A stretch of DNA of 34,881 nt from Ichthyosporea sp. XGB-2017a. Taxonomy: Eukaryota > Opisthokonta > Ichthyosporea. Under the pieces are notes generated by a model that saw only the letters and a program-made list of their open reading frames with translations, did no database searches and had not been told where the DNA came from. Location of the stretch: contig PDIM01010447.1 of the NCBI GenBank assembly GCA_002811675.1, positions 1 to 34,881 on the forward strand, written 5' to 3'. Each line of letters begins with the position of its first letter. The first letter of the stretch is position 1. Below, piece by piece: positions 20,686-29,353 of the stretch. The position numbers and the translations under genes were made by a program.

Positions 20686-20848
20686 TCTATTAATACTTAA
20701 TACCAAACAAACCAAAAGAAAACAACAGAACAACGAGCGAAAAGATTAAAAGAATAAAGTACAAACCAAGGAGTACAAAAAAAAATAAACAAGAAACAAA
20801 AGTGCCTGCAAAAATATTGGCGCTTGTCGATATCAGTTTTTTTTGGCA

Positions 20849-20849
<1 letters not shown>

Positions 20850-20925
<76 letters not shown>
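20850..20925. repeat. 76-base poly(A) tract
   Basis: Uninterrupted run of A on the plus strand, followed by A-rich sequence to about 20985. It lies upstream of the RNase T2 gene (as poly(T) on its coding strand). Not followed by a retrotransposed gene on either side, so it reads as a homopolymer promoter element or low-complexity expansion rather than a retrogene tail. The exact length is likely unreliable. Confidence 0.9.
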
Positions 20926-20927
<2 letters not shown>

Positions 20928-20987
20928 AAAAAGAAAATTATACACAAAAAAAAAGAAAAAAAGGCAAACAAAAAAACAAAAATGCGA

Positions 20988-21001
20988 TTTTCCCGCCAAA
21001 A
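20988..21001. promoter_or_regulatory. E2F-consensus site
   Basis: TTTTCCCGCCAAAA; its reverse complement contains TTTGGCGGGAAA, a full E2F/DP consensus. It lies between the divergent RNase T2 gene (start about 300 bases away) and the broken plus-strand gene that follows. Binding is inferred from motif only. Confidence 0.35.
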
Positions 21002-21190
21002 ACAGAAATTGGTAGATAGGCCTGGCAATTGGCATGCACAGACGTGTGCATCTACTGTAACTGCATCACTCGAAAATTTCTTCAAGAGTAGCACATTGGA
21101 AGCGACGCTTCGGAAACTGAATTATGGGCAATTACATGCAATTCAAGCTTGAGTTCTCTTCTTAAGTCAGAATCTTCCTTCCTCGTTTAA

Positions 21191-22253
21191 CACGTAGCTG
21201 TGCAAAGACTTGTTCAGCGCTGGTGGGATGACTTAGCTGGTGCCACCATATCATTTCATTTAACTTTGTGTTGCCTCTATGACCTTTGCTGAATCTTATC
21301 AATCACATGGGTCCCCGAAAGCGATTTGGAGAATTATTCATTAGAGGCTGGGTCTGGAGTGTTTCATTCACTTGTAATTGTAATTGCTACGGTTTTATTG
21401 TTTGTCTTTGTTGGAAACGTAATACTAGAAATTCTAATTTCGTACCATAAAGGACTGTTAAAGAAATCTCTTGAGCTCAAATTGCTCATTCGAAGCATGC
21501 AGCATTTACCAAAGTCCGATTTCTGGCACGACTACAGACATCTAAGATAAAGGTACGAGGATGTGAACAGTCGGTTTGTAATGCAAATTTCTTTCAGCGA
21601 CAATTGGAACTATGCAGAGTGGTTTGTGTACATCACATGCCCCATCAATATCGCTATTCAAAGTGCTCTTTTGTTCGAAGGCATCGCCGAGGGCCAAAAA
21701 GATTCCTATAAGTTTTTTCAGAAATAGTGCTCTGTATATCAAATGGAATTAAAAATGCTACATTGGACTTTGAAGGTGTGATGGCCAGACCTGAAGCGGG
21801 CAGTCTTCGGGGCGGGGGAATTGATGAAGTCAGCTGCACATCAGTAGGAAGCCGTCTTTCTTCATCTGCTTGCATTAATGACCATCAGAGAAAGTTGAGT
21901 GATTCCATCTCTCTGTCAGGGGGGGCTCTTGCAAAGTCACAAATATCTTTGAAAAGTTCTGCTGCTATGTTAAACAGGGGAATCAATAAGTTCCGGATAC
22001 AGGTAGAGGTATTTGAAGCACGTACTGGGGCTGATATGTTCGACCCACACTCCCAAAGCAGTGCGGGCTCCCGGCTCAACTCCTGTAGAGAGATGTCGCT
22101 CTTCGGTGTTTAATTACACCTACAGTATCATTAGGAAATGCCAATCCGGCGGGATTTGAGTTTGCTAAGATCAAAGAAGAGCTTGCTTTCCGACGGCACA
22201 GCTTTAATCACGCATGCGAGGAAAAGACAGGGAAGAAATCAAAGCGTACCTGA
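21191..22253 (+). pseudogene. Broken gene for a multi-segment membrane protein
   Basis: One plus-strand frame stays protein-like from 21191 to the TAG at 21725-21727 but is cut by a TGA (21290-21292) and a TAA (21548-21550). It encodes a Trp-rich segment, a strong membrane span (LVIVIATVLLFVFVGNVILE) with a basic Lys/Leu helix, and a second hydrophobic stretch (EWFVYITCPINIAIQSALL). Coding then appears to switch frame: an exon 21722-22002 follows a good acceptor (ttttttcag), and after a clean 86-base intron the last exon 22089-22253 ends TGA inside TGAATAAA. That C-terminal part is Ser-rich, hydrophilic and cytosolic-looking. No ATG-to-stop model of the whole could be built with introns of normal size. 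A decayed gene or sequence errors both fit. Family not recognised. Confidence 0.35.
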
Positions 22254-22678
22254 ATAAACACATAGATGTACACCACCCAGACCATGTTGCATGTGGAGTA
22301 AATTTCAAGTGTGAAATAAGTCTTCATCATCTTCTCTAAATTAGTAAGTCATCAGTCTAATGGTCAGGACAAGCACAAATGGTAGTGCTAGAGGACATTA
22401 GCAGGAGACAAAGAGGGAGAAGAAGAGGTAGACGGGGTAGGAAGTGAAAGAACAGTCTTTGTGGAACCAGGCATCTCTACAGCTGTATAAAAGAAAAATG
22501 TGAAGTTTTTGTTCTTTTTGTTCTTTTTTTCTTCTTTTTTTGTTTTTGTAAATTTTGAATTTGAATTCAGTTTGCAGTTTGATCAAGATCTAAGTCTTTT
22601 TTTTTGTCTTTTTTTGTGGTGCAATCTTACAAAAGTATTTTTTTCCGCGTTTGTTGTTTTATTTCTGTCAAGTGAGAA
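22254..22678. other. Intergenic, T-rich upstream region of the RPA32-like gene
   Basis: After the AATAAA at 22253-22258 there is about 420 bases without a gene. From 22500 to 22670 the plus strand is T-rich, giving Phe-rich shadow ORFs on one strand and Lys-rich ones on the other. It is probably the promoter and 5' UTR of the next gene. Confidence 0.45.
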
Positions 22679-23737
22679 ATGAATAGGAACTATCAACAGA
22701 ACTATGGTGGAAATTCCACTCTGCAAATGAATGTCTCCGCACCTATGAAAACGGAAAAACACACGGCTGGCCACTTAATGGTAGCTACACTTCTTGAATG
22801 GAATAAGTTTTGCTAATCACTTAAATGCTGCCACTGTATTCATCTTTCTCTAATTTTGCATATCGCACTTCTTTTTAAGGATCCACTTTCATTGACCAAA
22901 GCAACTACGTCTAAGGGATTGCCCGTCCAAAAGTAAGTCGAGTGATTTAGGTAAAAAGCTATTATCTTTTTATTTGTTAACATACATATATATATATCTA
23001 TTATGTACAAACCAAAGGCTTCAAGGAGAACTACAAAAAGGACGAGAACATGATTCAGGAAAAAAAACAGTGCGCTTCATTACAGTAACGGCCAAAGCGC
23101 TTTCCCTATTGAAAATGACTCTGCCTTTTGATTCGCAATATATCCTTTTTGAGATAGTTGGTAAGTATAGTTTTCTCGTAAAATGCGTTTCCCAATTGTC
23201 ATTGTGGGGAGTGAATCTAACTTTAAATTGATGGTTTGAATCTCGAATCTCCTTTTTCTTATGTCAAAAAAGGTATGATTTCCCCTGAAAACGTAAAGAG
23301 GTCATCACCCGGGCTTGTCACCTTTACTATCAGGGACTCAGTCAACACTAGCCTTGGTTTAAATGACACTCATTATTTTGCTGCTACATTGCTGTATGTA
23401 TGAACGCCTCCTCACGCACACATTACAAGACGAAACTAACGCCATTAACATTTAGTTGTGATTACCATGAGGTCAATGCTGCCTTTCCTTGTATAAAAAG
23501 AGAAAAGGTCTACCGAATTGTTGGGACGTTTCACTGCGCAAGCGGAAATTTCAAAACATTTGCTATTCGAGAGTAAGTATATGCCGGTATTCTAGATTAT
23601 TCTAAAAGTTTCCCCACAGATAAAAGCTAACAAGAACACACAGGTCTAAACCTCAAGATGAAGCACTTGCTCGGTCTTCTATATCAGTAGGGCAGCGGGT
23701 GTTGCAGACAATTTTGGTTAATTGTTCGGAAGCCTAA
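22679..23737 (+). CDS. RPA2: RPA32-like OB-fold protein (replication protein A subunit 2)
   Basis: Six exons: 22679-22780, 22880-22932, 23018-23160, 23273-23393, 23456-23572, 23644-23737; introns of 62-112 bases, all GT-AG with matching phases. The product is 209 residues. The N-terminus (MNRNYQQNYGGNS) recalls the Gly/Tyr/Ser start of RPA32. Residues about 60-190 resemble its central OB-fold: TVRFITVTAKALS, then LFEIVGMISPENV, VTFTIRDSVN, and KVYRIVGTFHCASGNFKTFAI, in the order of the conserved beta strands. The usual C-terminal winged helix (full length about 270) is missing. RPA2 binds single-stranded DNA with RPA1/RPA3 in replication and repair. A Stn1-like protein is the main alternative. 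The first intron junction is the least certain. The stop lies three bases from the stop of the convergent gene. Confidence 0.55.
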
Positions 23738-23740
23738 CAA

Positions 23741-24061
23741 TCAAGAGTCACTACTGCCCAAGCTTGATTCTTCGTTTTCTGATCCATGCTGCTCATTTTC
23801 GTGCAAACTAACTGCCTCCAACTCTATGAGTTCCTGTCCATAAAATGTCCCCTCCTGTGGTTCCAAAACGTTATATACCCTTCCTGTCATTGACAGTTGA
23901 TCATTTTCCAATCTAATCATGTATATACAGTTCACTATAATACTGATTACGGCCAAGAGAAGCACACAAATGGCAAAAACACCAAAAAAATCACTGATAA
24001 GTGAGCTATTTCCGGAAGGGTTTACCAAAGTTGAGTTAGTACTGCCCGCCACGAAAAGCAT
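23741..24061 (-). CDS. Small single-pass membrane protein
   Basis: 106 residues from the first ATG (24061); an in-frame TAG lies a little further upstream, limiting extension. Residues 1-26 are Ser/Asn-rich with potential N-glycosylation sites (NST at 9-11, NSS at 18-20). One hydrophobic span covers about 27-49 (VFAICVLLLAVISIIVNCIY). The cytosolic tail contains YNVL and YGQEL tyrosine motifs and ends in an acidic Ser-rich stretch. A type III or reverse-signal-anchor topology with outside N-terminus fits. No family recognised. It shares its upstream region with THOC1 and ends three bases from the RPA32-like stop. Confidence 0.5.
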   Translation of the reverse strand: MLFVAGSTNSTLVNPSGNSSLISDFFGVFAICVLLLAVISIIVNCIYMIRLENDQLSMTGRVYNVLEPQEGTFYGQELIELEAVSLHENEQHGSENEESSLGSSDS

Positions 24062-24449
24062 GTCCTGTTTCGTATTCCTTGCTAGAACAGGCAACTACCC
24101 ATCCAAATCCCTTTGAATCCCTTTGATTAACACCGCCACTCACTGGTCTATACGCTTGACAACACTGCTGATTGCCCAAAAACTAAAACAACCAACAAAA
24201 CAACAAAAGCCAACTCTGAAAAATAAAAAACAAAAAAGCAGTAGAGCTATGTAGAGTAGAGTGCAGACCCGCCGGCCGCCGCCTTTTTTTGTGTTTGTTT
24301 GTCTTAATTTTTATTTATCCTCCTCCGATTTATTTTTGTTTTTGGTGAAGTTTGGTGTTTTGGTTGTTGATTTAGAAGTCGGTAGCGGAAAGGGGGCTTG
24401 TTAGTGTTGGTGAAGTTAGTTAGGAAAGGATTGTTTTTTGGTCAGAGAT
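24062..24449. promoter_or_regulatory. Divergent promoter region of the small membrane protein and THOC1
   Basis: 388 bases between divergent ATGs. A short GC block (gacccgccggccgccgcc, about 24265-24283) is followed on the THOC1 side by a T/G-rich stretch of about 150 bases. No TATA box. Assignment is from position. Confidence 0.4.
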
Positions 24450-26192
24450 ATGGGGGTGCCGAAGTATATAGCCTTGAGGGATTCACTACACAAGTGTCTG
24501 GAAAATGGACTTAAGGGGGGACACGAGGAGCAGACCATGAAGGGGATGAAGGAAATACGTGATGGATTCCATGGGATTTCAGAGCAGGACTTCAAATTGG
24601 CTGTTGAGCTGTGCGTGTCTAGGCTATTACAGCGTGAAATGGACGAGAATCTAAAAAAGCCTAGCCCCAATGTGGAGAATGTCGAGAACTGCATCAAGCT
24701 TAGTATTCGCTTGTGTGATGCAGGCTTTGCGTTGCCTTCATGCCCTTTTCAGCTTCTCTGTGATATATTTGAAAATCAAAAACTCGATGTTTGTAGAAAG
24801 GTGTTTGGATTTGTTGAGACATCTGTTGAGAAACTTACCTCTCCCGTGTATTATAGCTCTGGGAAGAATTTTTTATTATTGATGTGCAATAACTTGCTTC
24901 GTAGGCTCTCAAAATCCCAAGACACCGTGTTTTGTGGAAGAATTCGAATCTTTTTAGCGAGTGTTTTTCCATTGTCTGAAAAGTCGGGATTAAACTTGAA
25001 GAGTGCATTTAATGTGGACAATGTGACTGTGTTTGAAAAATGGGAAACTGATGAGGATCAAAATCAAGATGGATGGGATGATCAAGCGGGGCCTGTTGAC
25101 TACAGCTTCTTTAACAAGTTCTGGGGCTTGCAAAAGTATTTTAACAAACCAACATTATGCTATGAACCAAGCGAGTGGGCTATCTTTACAGATAGCGCTG
25201 CTGCTGTGATCAAAACTTTTCAAAGCCATAAGTTAGATCTCTTAGAAAAGGATGAAAAGACCGGCAAAGTTGAAAGTAACACCAGTGGAGATACAGAGGT
25301 TTATTTTTCGAAATATTTGACAAACAAAAAACTTATGAATTTGCAGCTTGATGATGGGATCTTTAGGCAGCAGATTCTTTTACAATTTCTTATTGTATTT
25401 CAATATCTAGTCGGAATCGTGAAGTTCAAAGCACCATCATATGTTCTTACCAAAGACCAGGAATCTTGGTTGCAGGAAACTACAACGGCTGTATACGAGC
25501 TTTTGAAAGAAACTCCTCCCAATGGAAAAGCATTTTGCAAATGCGTGAAGCATGTACTTAGCAGGGAAAACAAATGGATACAGTGGAAGAATGAAGGGTG
25601 CCCAGAATTTGAAAGGAAATTTGATGGGTCGGAACTAAAACTGAAAAAGAAACGAAAAATGGATGGGGAATTATCAGGAACAGGGAAATATAGCATGGGT
25701 AATGCCGAGTTAACGCGTTTGTGGAATCTTGAAAGTGATAAGATTGAATATTTGAAGTCAGAAGATCGGTTGCATATGCCATCTATTGAAGAATATTTTG
25801 AGGAAGCTATTGAGCAAATGGATCCGGAAGCGATGATTGAAGAAGAATACAAAGTTGTTAATGACAAAGTCTTTGTTTGGAGAGGGCTAAGACTCATTGC
25901 CAAGTCTAAATTGCACTACTTTCAGAATTTTTCCAATGGAAAGTTGGAAACTGCTTTAACAAAAATCAAAGCAGATATTGACAAAGCGACTGCAAAGTCA
26001 GATTGTGATAAAATGGATGAAGATGGGAACAACAGTGAATTACCAGATGAAGAAATGGAAGATACGGAATCTAAAGTGAACATGAGCGGCAATAATTCCC
26101 CCAGCCTGGCAGAAAACACAGATACACAGATGGAACGCACCCCTGAACAGGAACAAGAACATGACGAGGGTGACAGTACGAAGACGCGGTGA
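24450..26192 (+). CDS. THOC1: THO complex subunit 1 (Hpr1)
   Basis: Single exon, 580 residues from the ATG at 24450; the frame is open four codons further but without ATG. The THOC1 core is well preserved: YSFFNKFWGLQKYFNKP (about residues 212-228) corresponds to the RKFWSLQDYFRNP block, followed by CYEPSEWAIFTDSAAAVIKTF. Toward the C-terminus MPSIEEYFEEAIEQMDPEAM and EEEYKVVNDKVFVWRGLRLIAKS match the TLEEFFEEAIEQADPENM / WRALRLLAR region. The tail (about 515-580) is acidic and disordered. The death domain at the end of vertebrate THOC1 (about 657 residues) is absent. THO couples transcription to mRNA export through TREX and limits R-loops in the nucleus. An AATAAA lies at 26242-26247. Confidence 0.93.
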   Translation: MGVPKYIALRDSLHKCLENGLKGGHEEQTMKGMKEIRDGFHGISEQDFKLAVELCVSRLLQREMDENLKKPSPNVENVENCIKLSIRLCDAGFALPSCPFQLLCDIFENQKLDVCRKVFGFVETSVEKLTSPVYYSSGKNFLLLMCNNLLRRLSKSQDTVFCGRIRIFLASVFPLSEKSGLNLKSAFNVDNVTVFEKWETDEDQNQDGWDDQAGPVDYSFFNKFWGLQKYFNKPTLCYEPSEWAIFTDSAAAVIKTFQSHKLDLLEKDEKTGKVESNTSGDTEVYFSKYLTNKKLMNLQLDDGIFRQQILLQFLIVFQYLVGIVKFKAPSYVLTKDQESWLQETTTAVYELLKETPPNGKAFCKCVKHVLSRENKWIQWKNEGCPEFERKFDGSELKLKKKRKMDGELSGTGKYSMGNAELTRLWNLESDKIEYLKSEDRLHMPSIEEYFEEAIEQMDPEAMIEEEYKVVNDKVFVWRGLRLIAKSKLHYFQNFSNGKLETALTKIKADIDKATAKSDCDKMDEDGNNSELPDEEMEDTESKVNMSGNNSPSLAENTDTQMERTPEQEQEHDEGDSTKTR

Positions 26193-26572
26193 CTGGTGAG
26201 TCGACGCACAACATCGACATGGGATCAAAGAGAGAAGGGTCAATAAAATAAAAGGCAAGCTGGTGGAGTAAAAGGGAACGGATGTCTATATATGGAGAAG
26301 CCACCGCTAGAACAGGCGATGCAGTTAATATTGTTATTATTATTCTTGAGGTCCTTGGTGGTTTTGATAAGATTGAGATTTGTTTTGGAATTGTTTTGAG
26401 AGGAGGACCGGATTGATTTCTGTTGCTGTTGATTTGCGATTTCCTTTCTTTTTAGCCCTCCCCAATCTTTTTTGTTTTTTTTTTGGTTGCAAGTTGTAGG
26501 GCTCAATCTTTCGGTTTTAGGCTGAAAGAGGGTTGATTCGGGGGGTGGGGAAGGGTGCCAATACTTGTTCTT
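26193..26572. other. THOC1 3' UTR and upstream region of the TMEM180-type gene
   Basis: Two head-to-tail genes are separated by 380 bases. The THOC1 AATAAA is at 26242-26247. The rest is T/G-rich with T runs (about 26465-26485), similar to the region before THOC1. No further gene. Confidence 0.45.
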
Positions 26573-28175
26573 ATGACTTCTTTTTCAGTTAGATATTCAC
26601 CCATCGGGTCTAACTCACTGGGACATTACCAAAATGCCATTGCATATAGCACTTGCACTTTTGCCTATGCAATGATGAACTCCATCTTCATGCTATACTA
26701 TGTCGAGCTGTATTTGCATGTGTATGGATTAGACATTGAATGGTTCCGCTTTGCACATATAATATTTATGCTTTGGAATGCTGTCAATGATCCCCTTTTT
26801 GGATGGTTCCAGGTATTGTATAGAAATCAGTTGTGTGCATGCACTAATTCTAGTTATGGAATACTAAACACGAGTCTTTCTTTGCTTAACATTGATTGAA
26901 TAGGACACAATCCCCACAACGATGAATCGTCGACTTTTTCCAATTTATTATGGTGGTCCAATCTTTGTGCTGTCGTTTCTCTTCCCATTCTTGAAGATTT
27001 TTCCTCTGGAAAATCCAACAGCTGTTGGACTTCACTTTCTTTTCTCTCTTTGCTTTTACGATACCATGTTTACTTACGTGGTTATTTCCCATTGTGCGCT
27101 TTTTGCAGAAATCGCTACTGGTGAAGGACAGAGGCAAGTTGTGATGCGCTACTCGAGCACTGCTTCTATTCTGGGTTGCTCGGTCACATTCTTCAGTAGT
27201 TATTTGTGGGACAGGACAGACTTGACCAACTTTGTGTATTTTCTTTTCGCTATTGCCGCTATGGCAACCTGTGCAATGTACTACACTGCAACAAACTGCA
27301 TTGTTCCCGACTCAAGCCACAAGCGCAACTCTGATGCCTTGGAGAATGGTGTCCCTGAACAGCACAAAAGTCACAAAGAACAGGAAGCAGGGGTCATTGA
27401 CTTCTTAATGGGGTTATTTAGAAATTCAAATCTGATTATATTTGTTACAGTTAATCTGTTGCAAACAACAATCTCAAATATATTTCAAAACTTTTTTATT
27501 CTATTTCAACAAAGTCTCTTGTCGGCGTATAGTGGGGGTGTGGTAGGCTCTTTCTCTGTTCTTCTCGCGTCTACACTTCCCCAACTAACAGTTATATGCT
27601 TCTCATTTCGGACCAGTTCAACATCGTACTACCTTGTTCGAAAATTGGTTTACTGCCGTGGGTTACTGGCAGTAGGCATTGCTCTAATAGGGCCACAAAT
27701 CCAAGCCTTACTTTTGATTTACATCTTAGCAGTGAAAACAATGTCTGATGTTATGGGCTCGTTCTTTAACTTTTCTATATCAGATATGATTGACGAAGAT
27801 ATGGTTCGTAACAAGCGGAGACAGCCAATGTCTTCCATGTTTTTTGGCTTTAACGCTTTGATAACGAAACCAGGGCAATCCTTAGGGCCAATAATAGTGA
27901 TCAACTATCTGTCAGGGTTTGGTTATCAGGTGGAGGGGGACCATGAGTCAGCAAGTCCTTCTGTGGATGACGAATGGATACAAAATCAGTCCTTGAAAGA
28001 AGCCATATTTTTCGTTCTTTGGTTCACTCCCCTGGCAGTTTCAGTCTTTCAGGGTATATTGTGGACCTTTTACTCACTTAAAGACAATTATTTAAAGGAA
28101 ATCAAACATGCACGAGGAGGGCCATCCCAAAAGTTAATTTCACTGGATGAAATAAACATTTCTGGAATGGTGTGA
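26573..28175 (+). CDS. MFSD13A: TMEM180/MFSD13A-type major facilitator protein
   Basis: Two exons: 26573-26812 and 26904-28175, intron 91 bases, joining to 503 residues (human 517). The protein is polytopic, about 11-12 hydrophobic segments. The first exon ends in WNAVNDPLFGWFQ, the D/N-type MFS_2 signature, and the splice restores FQDTIPTTMNRRLFPIYYGGP, paralleling LFGYLQD of TMEM180. A central hydrophilic loop (about 210-235, SSHKRNSDALENGVPEQHK) separates the two six-helix halves. The family belongs to the GPH/melibiose-like MFS group; its substrate is not established. The stop TGA overlaps AATAAA (28175-28180). It converges on the NTPase gene 43 bases away. Confidence 0.82.
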
Positions 28176-28219
28176 ATAAAGTCAAAGCTGAAACAAATAT
28201 CCTTCATTTAACGTTTATT
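28175..28219. terminator. Facing poly(A) signals embedded in two stop codons
   Basis: On the plus strand TGAATAAA spans 28173-28180, sharing the last base of the TMEM180-type stop. On the minus strand TGAATAAA spans 28221-28214, sharing the last base of the NTPase stop. Only 43 bases lie between the two coding ends, so each transcript must end inside or beside the other gene. Confidence 0.6.
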
Positions 28220-28860
28220 CATTCCGCGCCCCTGTTCACAAAAGAATCAAAATTCTCTGGGAGAAACGGCATAAGCGCAAGAACGACTGCAGGCTCATAA
28301 TAAGCTTGACGTGTAATCAGATCACGCGTCAACTGGCCAATTGTTCCATTCTTGGTCTTTGAAAGTTCCCTATTGAAAAAGTGCTTATCGGCCACAGAAA
28401 GCTCCATGCCCTCATTCACCATTTTCCCAATGGGAGGCGGAACAATAAATGACGCAGTTTTAGCCTTCCCAATAAATCCCTCACAGCCCTTTTTCTTCAC
28501 AACAATCCACGCAGACACAAACATTTCCTTTGGTTCCTCTTTGCCAGTCACTGATTCAAAAGAGCAACCTCCTTCTATTCCCACAAAATAATCAATACCA
28601 TGATTTCCTTCACATGCTTTTTCGCAGTTCTCCACTCTCATAAAAGCCCCTTTGTAAGTCTCCAGGTCTCCCATAGGCTGGTCAGATACGCCTGAATCTA
28701 CACCCACTCCCATACACTCTAACTCCACCCCAGGAAAGCACTTTTCAAACCCCACCTTGACACAGTTCACCTTTACAGGATTCGTGGAGGCAATAGCTAT
28801 TCTTATTACACCTCCCTCTACCTCTTCGTGTGCTGCTTGAGAACTCCCGTTAGTCTTCAT
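28219..28860 (-). CDS. Inosine/xanthosine triphosphatase, YjjX type
   Basis: Single exon, 213 residues from an ATG at 28860. After a short non-conserved lead (1-17) comes IRIAIASTNPVKVNCVKVGF, with the STNPVK nucleotide-binding motif at residues 25-30. VDSGVSDQPMGDLETYKGAF matches the VSEQPxG..ET..GA element of the family, and YFVGIEGGCSF and TASFIVPPPIGKMV follow as expected. These enzymes hydrolyse non-canonical ITP/XTP, cleaning the nucleotide pool. Length is slightly above the bacterial 170-180 residues, with extra sequence at the C-terminus (TIGQLTRDLITRQAYYEPAV, which is conserved in the family). An A-rich tract begins 20 bases upstream of the ATG (T-rich on its coding strand). Confidence 0.88.
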   Translation of the reverse strand: MKTNGSSQAAHEEVEGGVIRIAIASTNPVKVNCVKVGFEKCFPGVELECMGVGVDSGVSDQPMGDLETYKGAFMRVENCEKACEGNHGIDYFVGIEGGCSFESVTGKEEPKEMFVSAWIVVKKKGCEGFIGKAKTASFIVPPPIGKMVNEGMELSVADKHFFNRELSKTKNGTIGQLTRDLITRQAYYEPAVVLALMPFLPENFDSFVNRGAE

Positions 28861-28880
28861 ATTCGCTTGACAAATAAAAG

Positions 28881-28892
28881 AAAAAAAAAAAA

Positions 28893-28928
<36 letters not shown>

Positions 28929-28951
28929 TTCAAAAAAAAAAAAAAAAAAAA
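28881..28951. repeat. Poly(A) tracts upstream of the NTPase gene
   Basis: Two plus-strand A runs (about 28881-28925 with one T, and 28932-28951) separated by tccttc. They lie 20-90 bases upstream of the NTPase ATG. Low-complexity sequence; a promoter poly(dA:dT) role is possible. Confidence 0.85.
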
Positions 28952-29353
28952 GGAGGAATTAAAATTTTGGAAATTCCTCAAAGTCGCATCTCAGCTGTGT
29001 TTTTTTTTGTTTTTGTTTTGTTTTTTCTTAGAGTGAACTAAAACAAACATGAAACAAACCAAACTCCCTTCCCTTCCCTTCAACCTGACTTTGTTGAGGT
29101 CTGAGTTGATACTCTGGTTAGAGGAGTGTTTCTATTAGGAGTCTTATACAAAACTAATAGCTGCCTTGCCATGTGTGTGAAGCAAAACATTTTATTATAG
29201 CAGCGTACTTAAAAGTAAAATGCAAACGTGTGTAGCATCTATCCGATATTGAGACATCTCTTCACATAGTGAAAAGCTTTTTCCTCGATTCATCATTCAG
29301 TCAACACTGCTGCACAGGTTAGACCATTCACCATACCACACACAAAATGTATC
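28952..29353. other. Intergenic, no supported gene
   Basis: AT-rich sequence between the NTPase promoter and the 3' end of the thioredoxin-fold relic, with a cttcccttcccttc repeat at about 29066-29081. No ORF with coding character. Confidence 0.45.

Noticed and set aside
20850-20925. Poly(A) tract as a retroposon or processed-pseudogene tail
   Set aside because: No intronless copy or target-site duplication is visible next to it, and similar tracts recur upstream of genes.
20802-21152. 116-codon plus ORF with a Lys-rich run
   Set aside because: Most of it is the poly(A) tract translated as Lys; the flanking residues show no domain. The minus-strand Phe-rich ORFs over the same tract are equally artefactual.
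21287-21295. TGA at 21290 as a selenocysteine codon
   Set aside because: A second stop (TAA) interrupts the same frame and no SECIS-like hairpin was seen; decay or error is simpler.
25400-26258. Minus-strand ORFs of up to 167 codons under THOC1
   Set aside because: Ser/Phe-rich complements of the acidic and Lys-rich THOC1 codons; the conserved frame is the plus strand.
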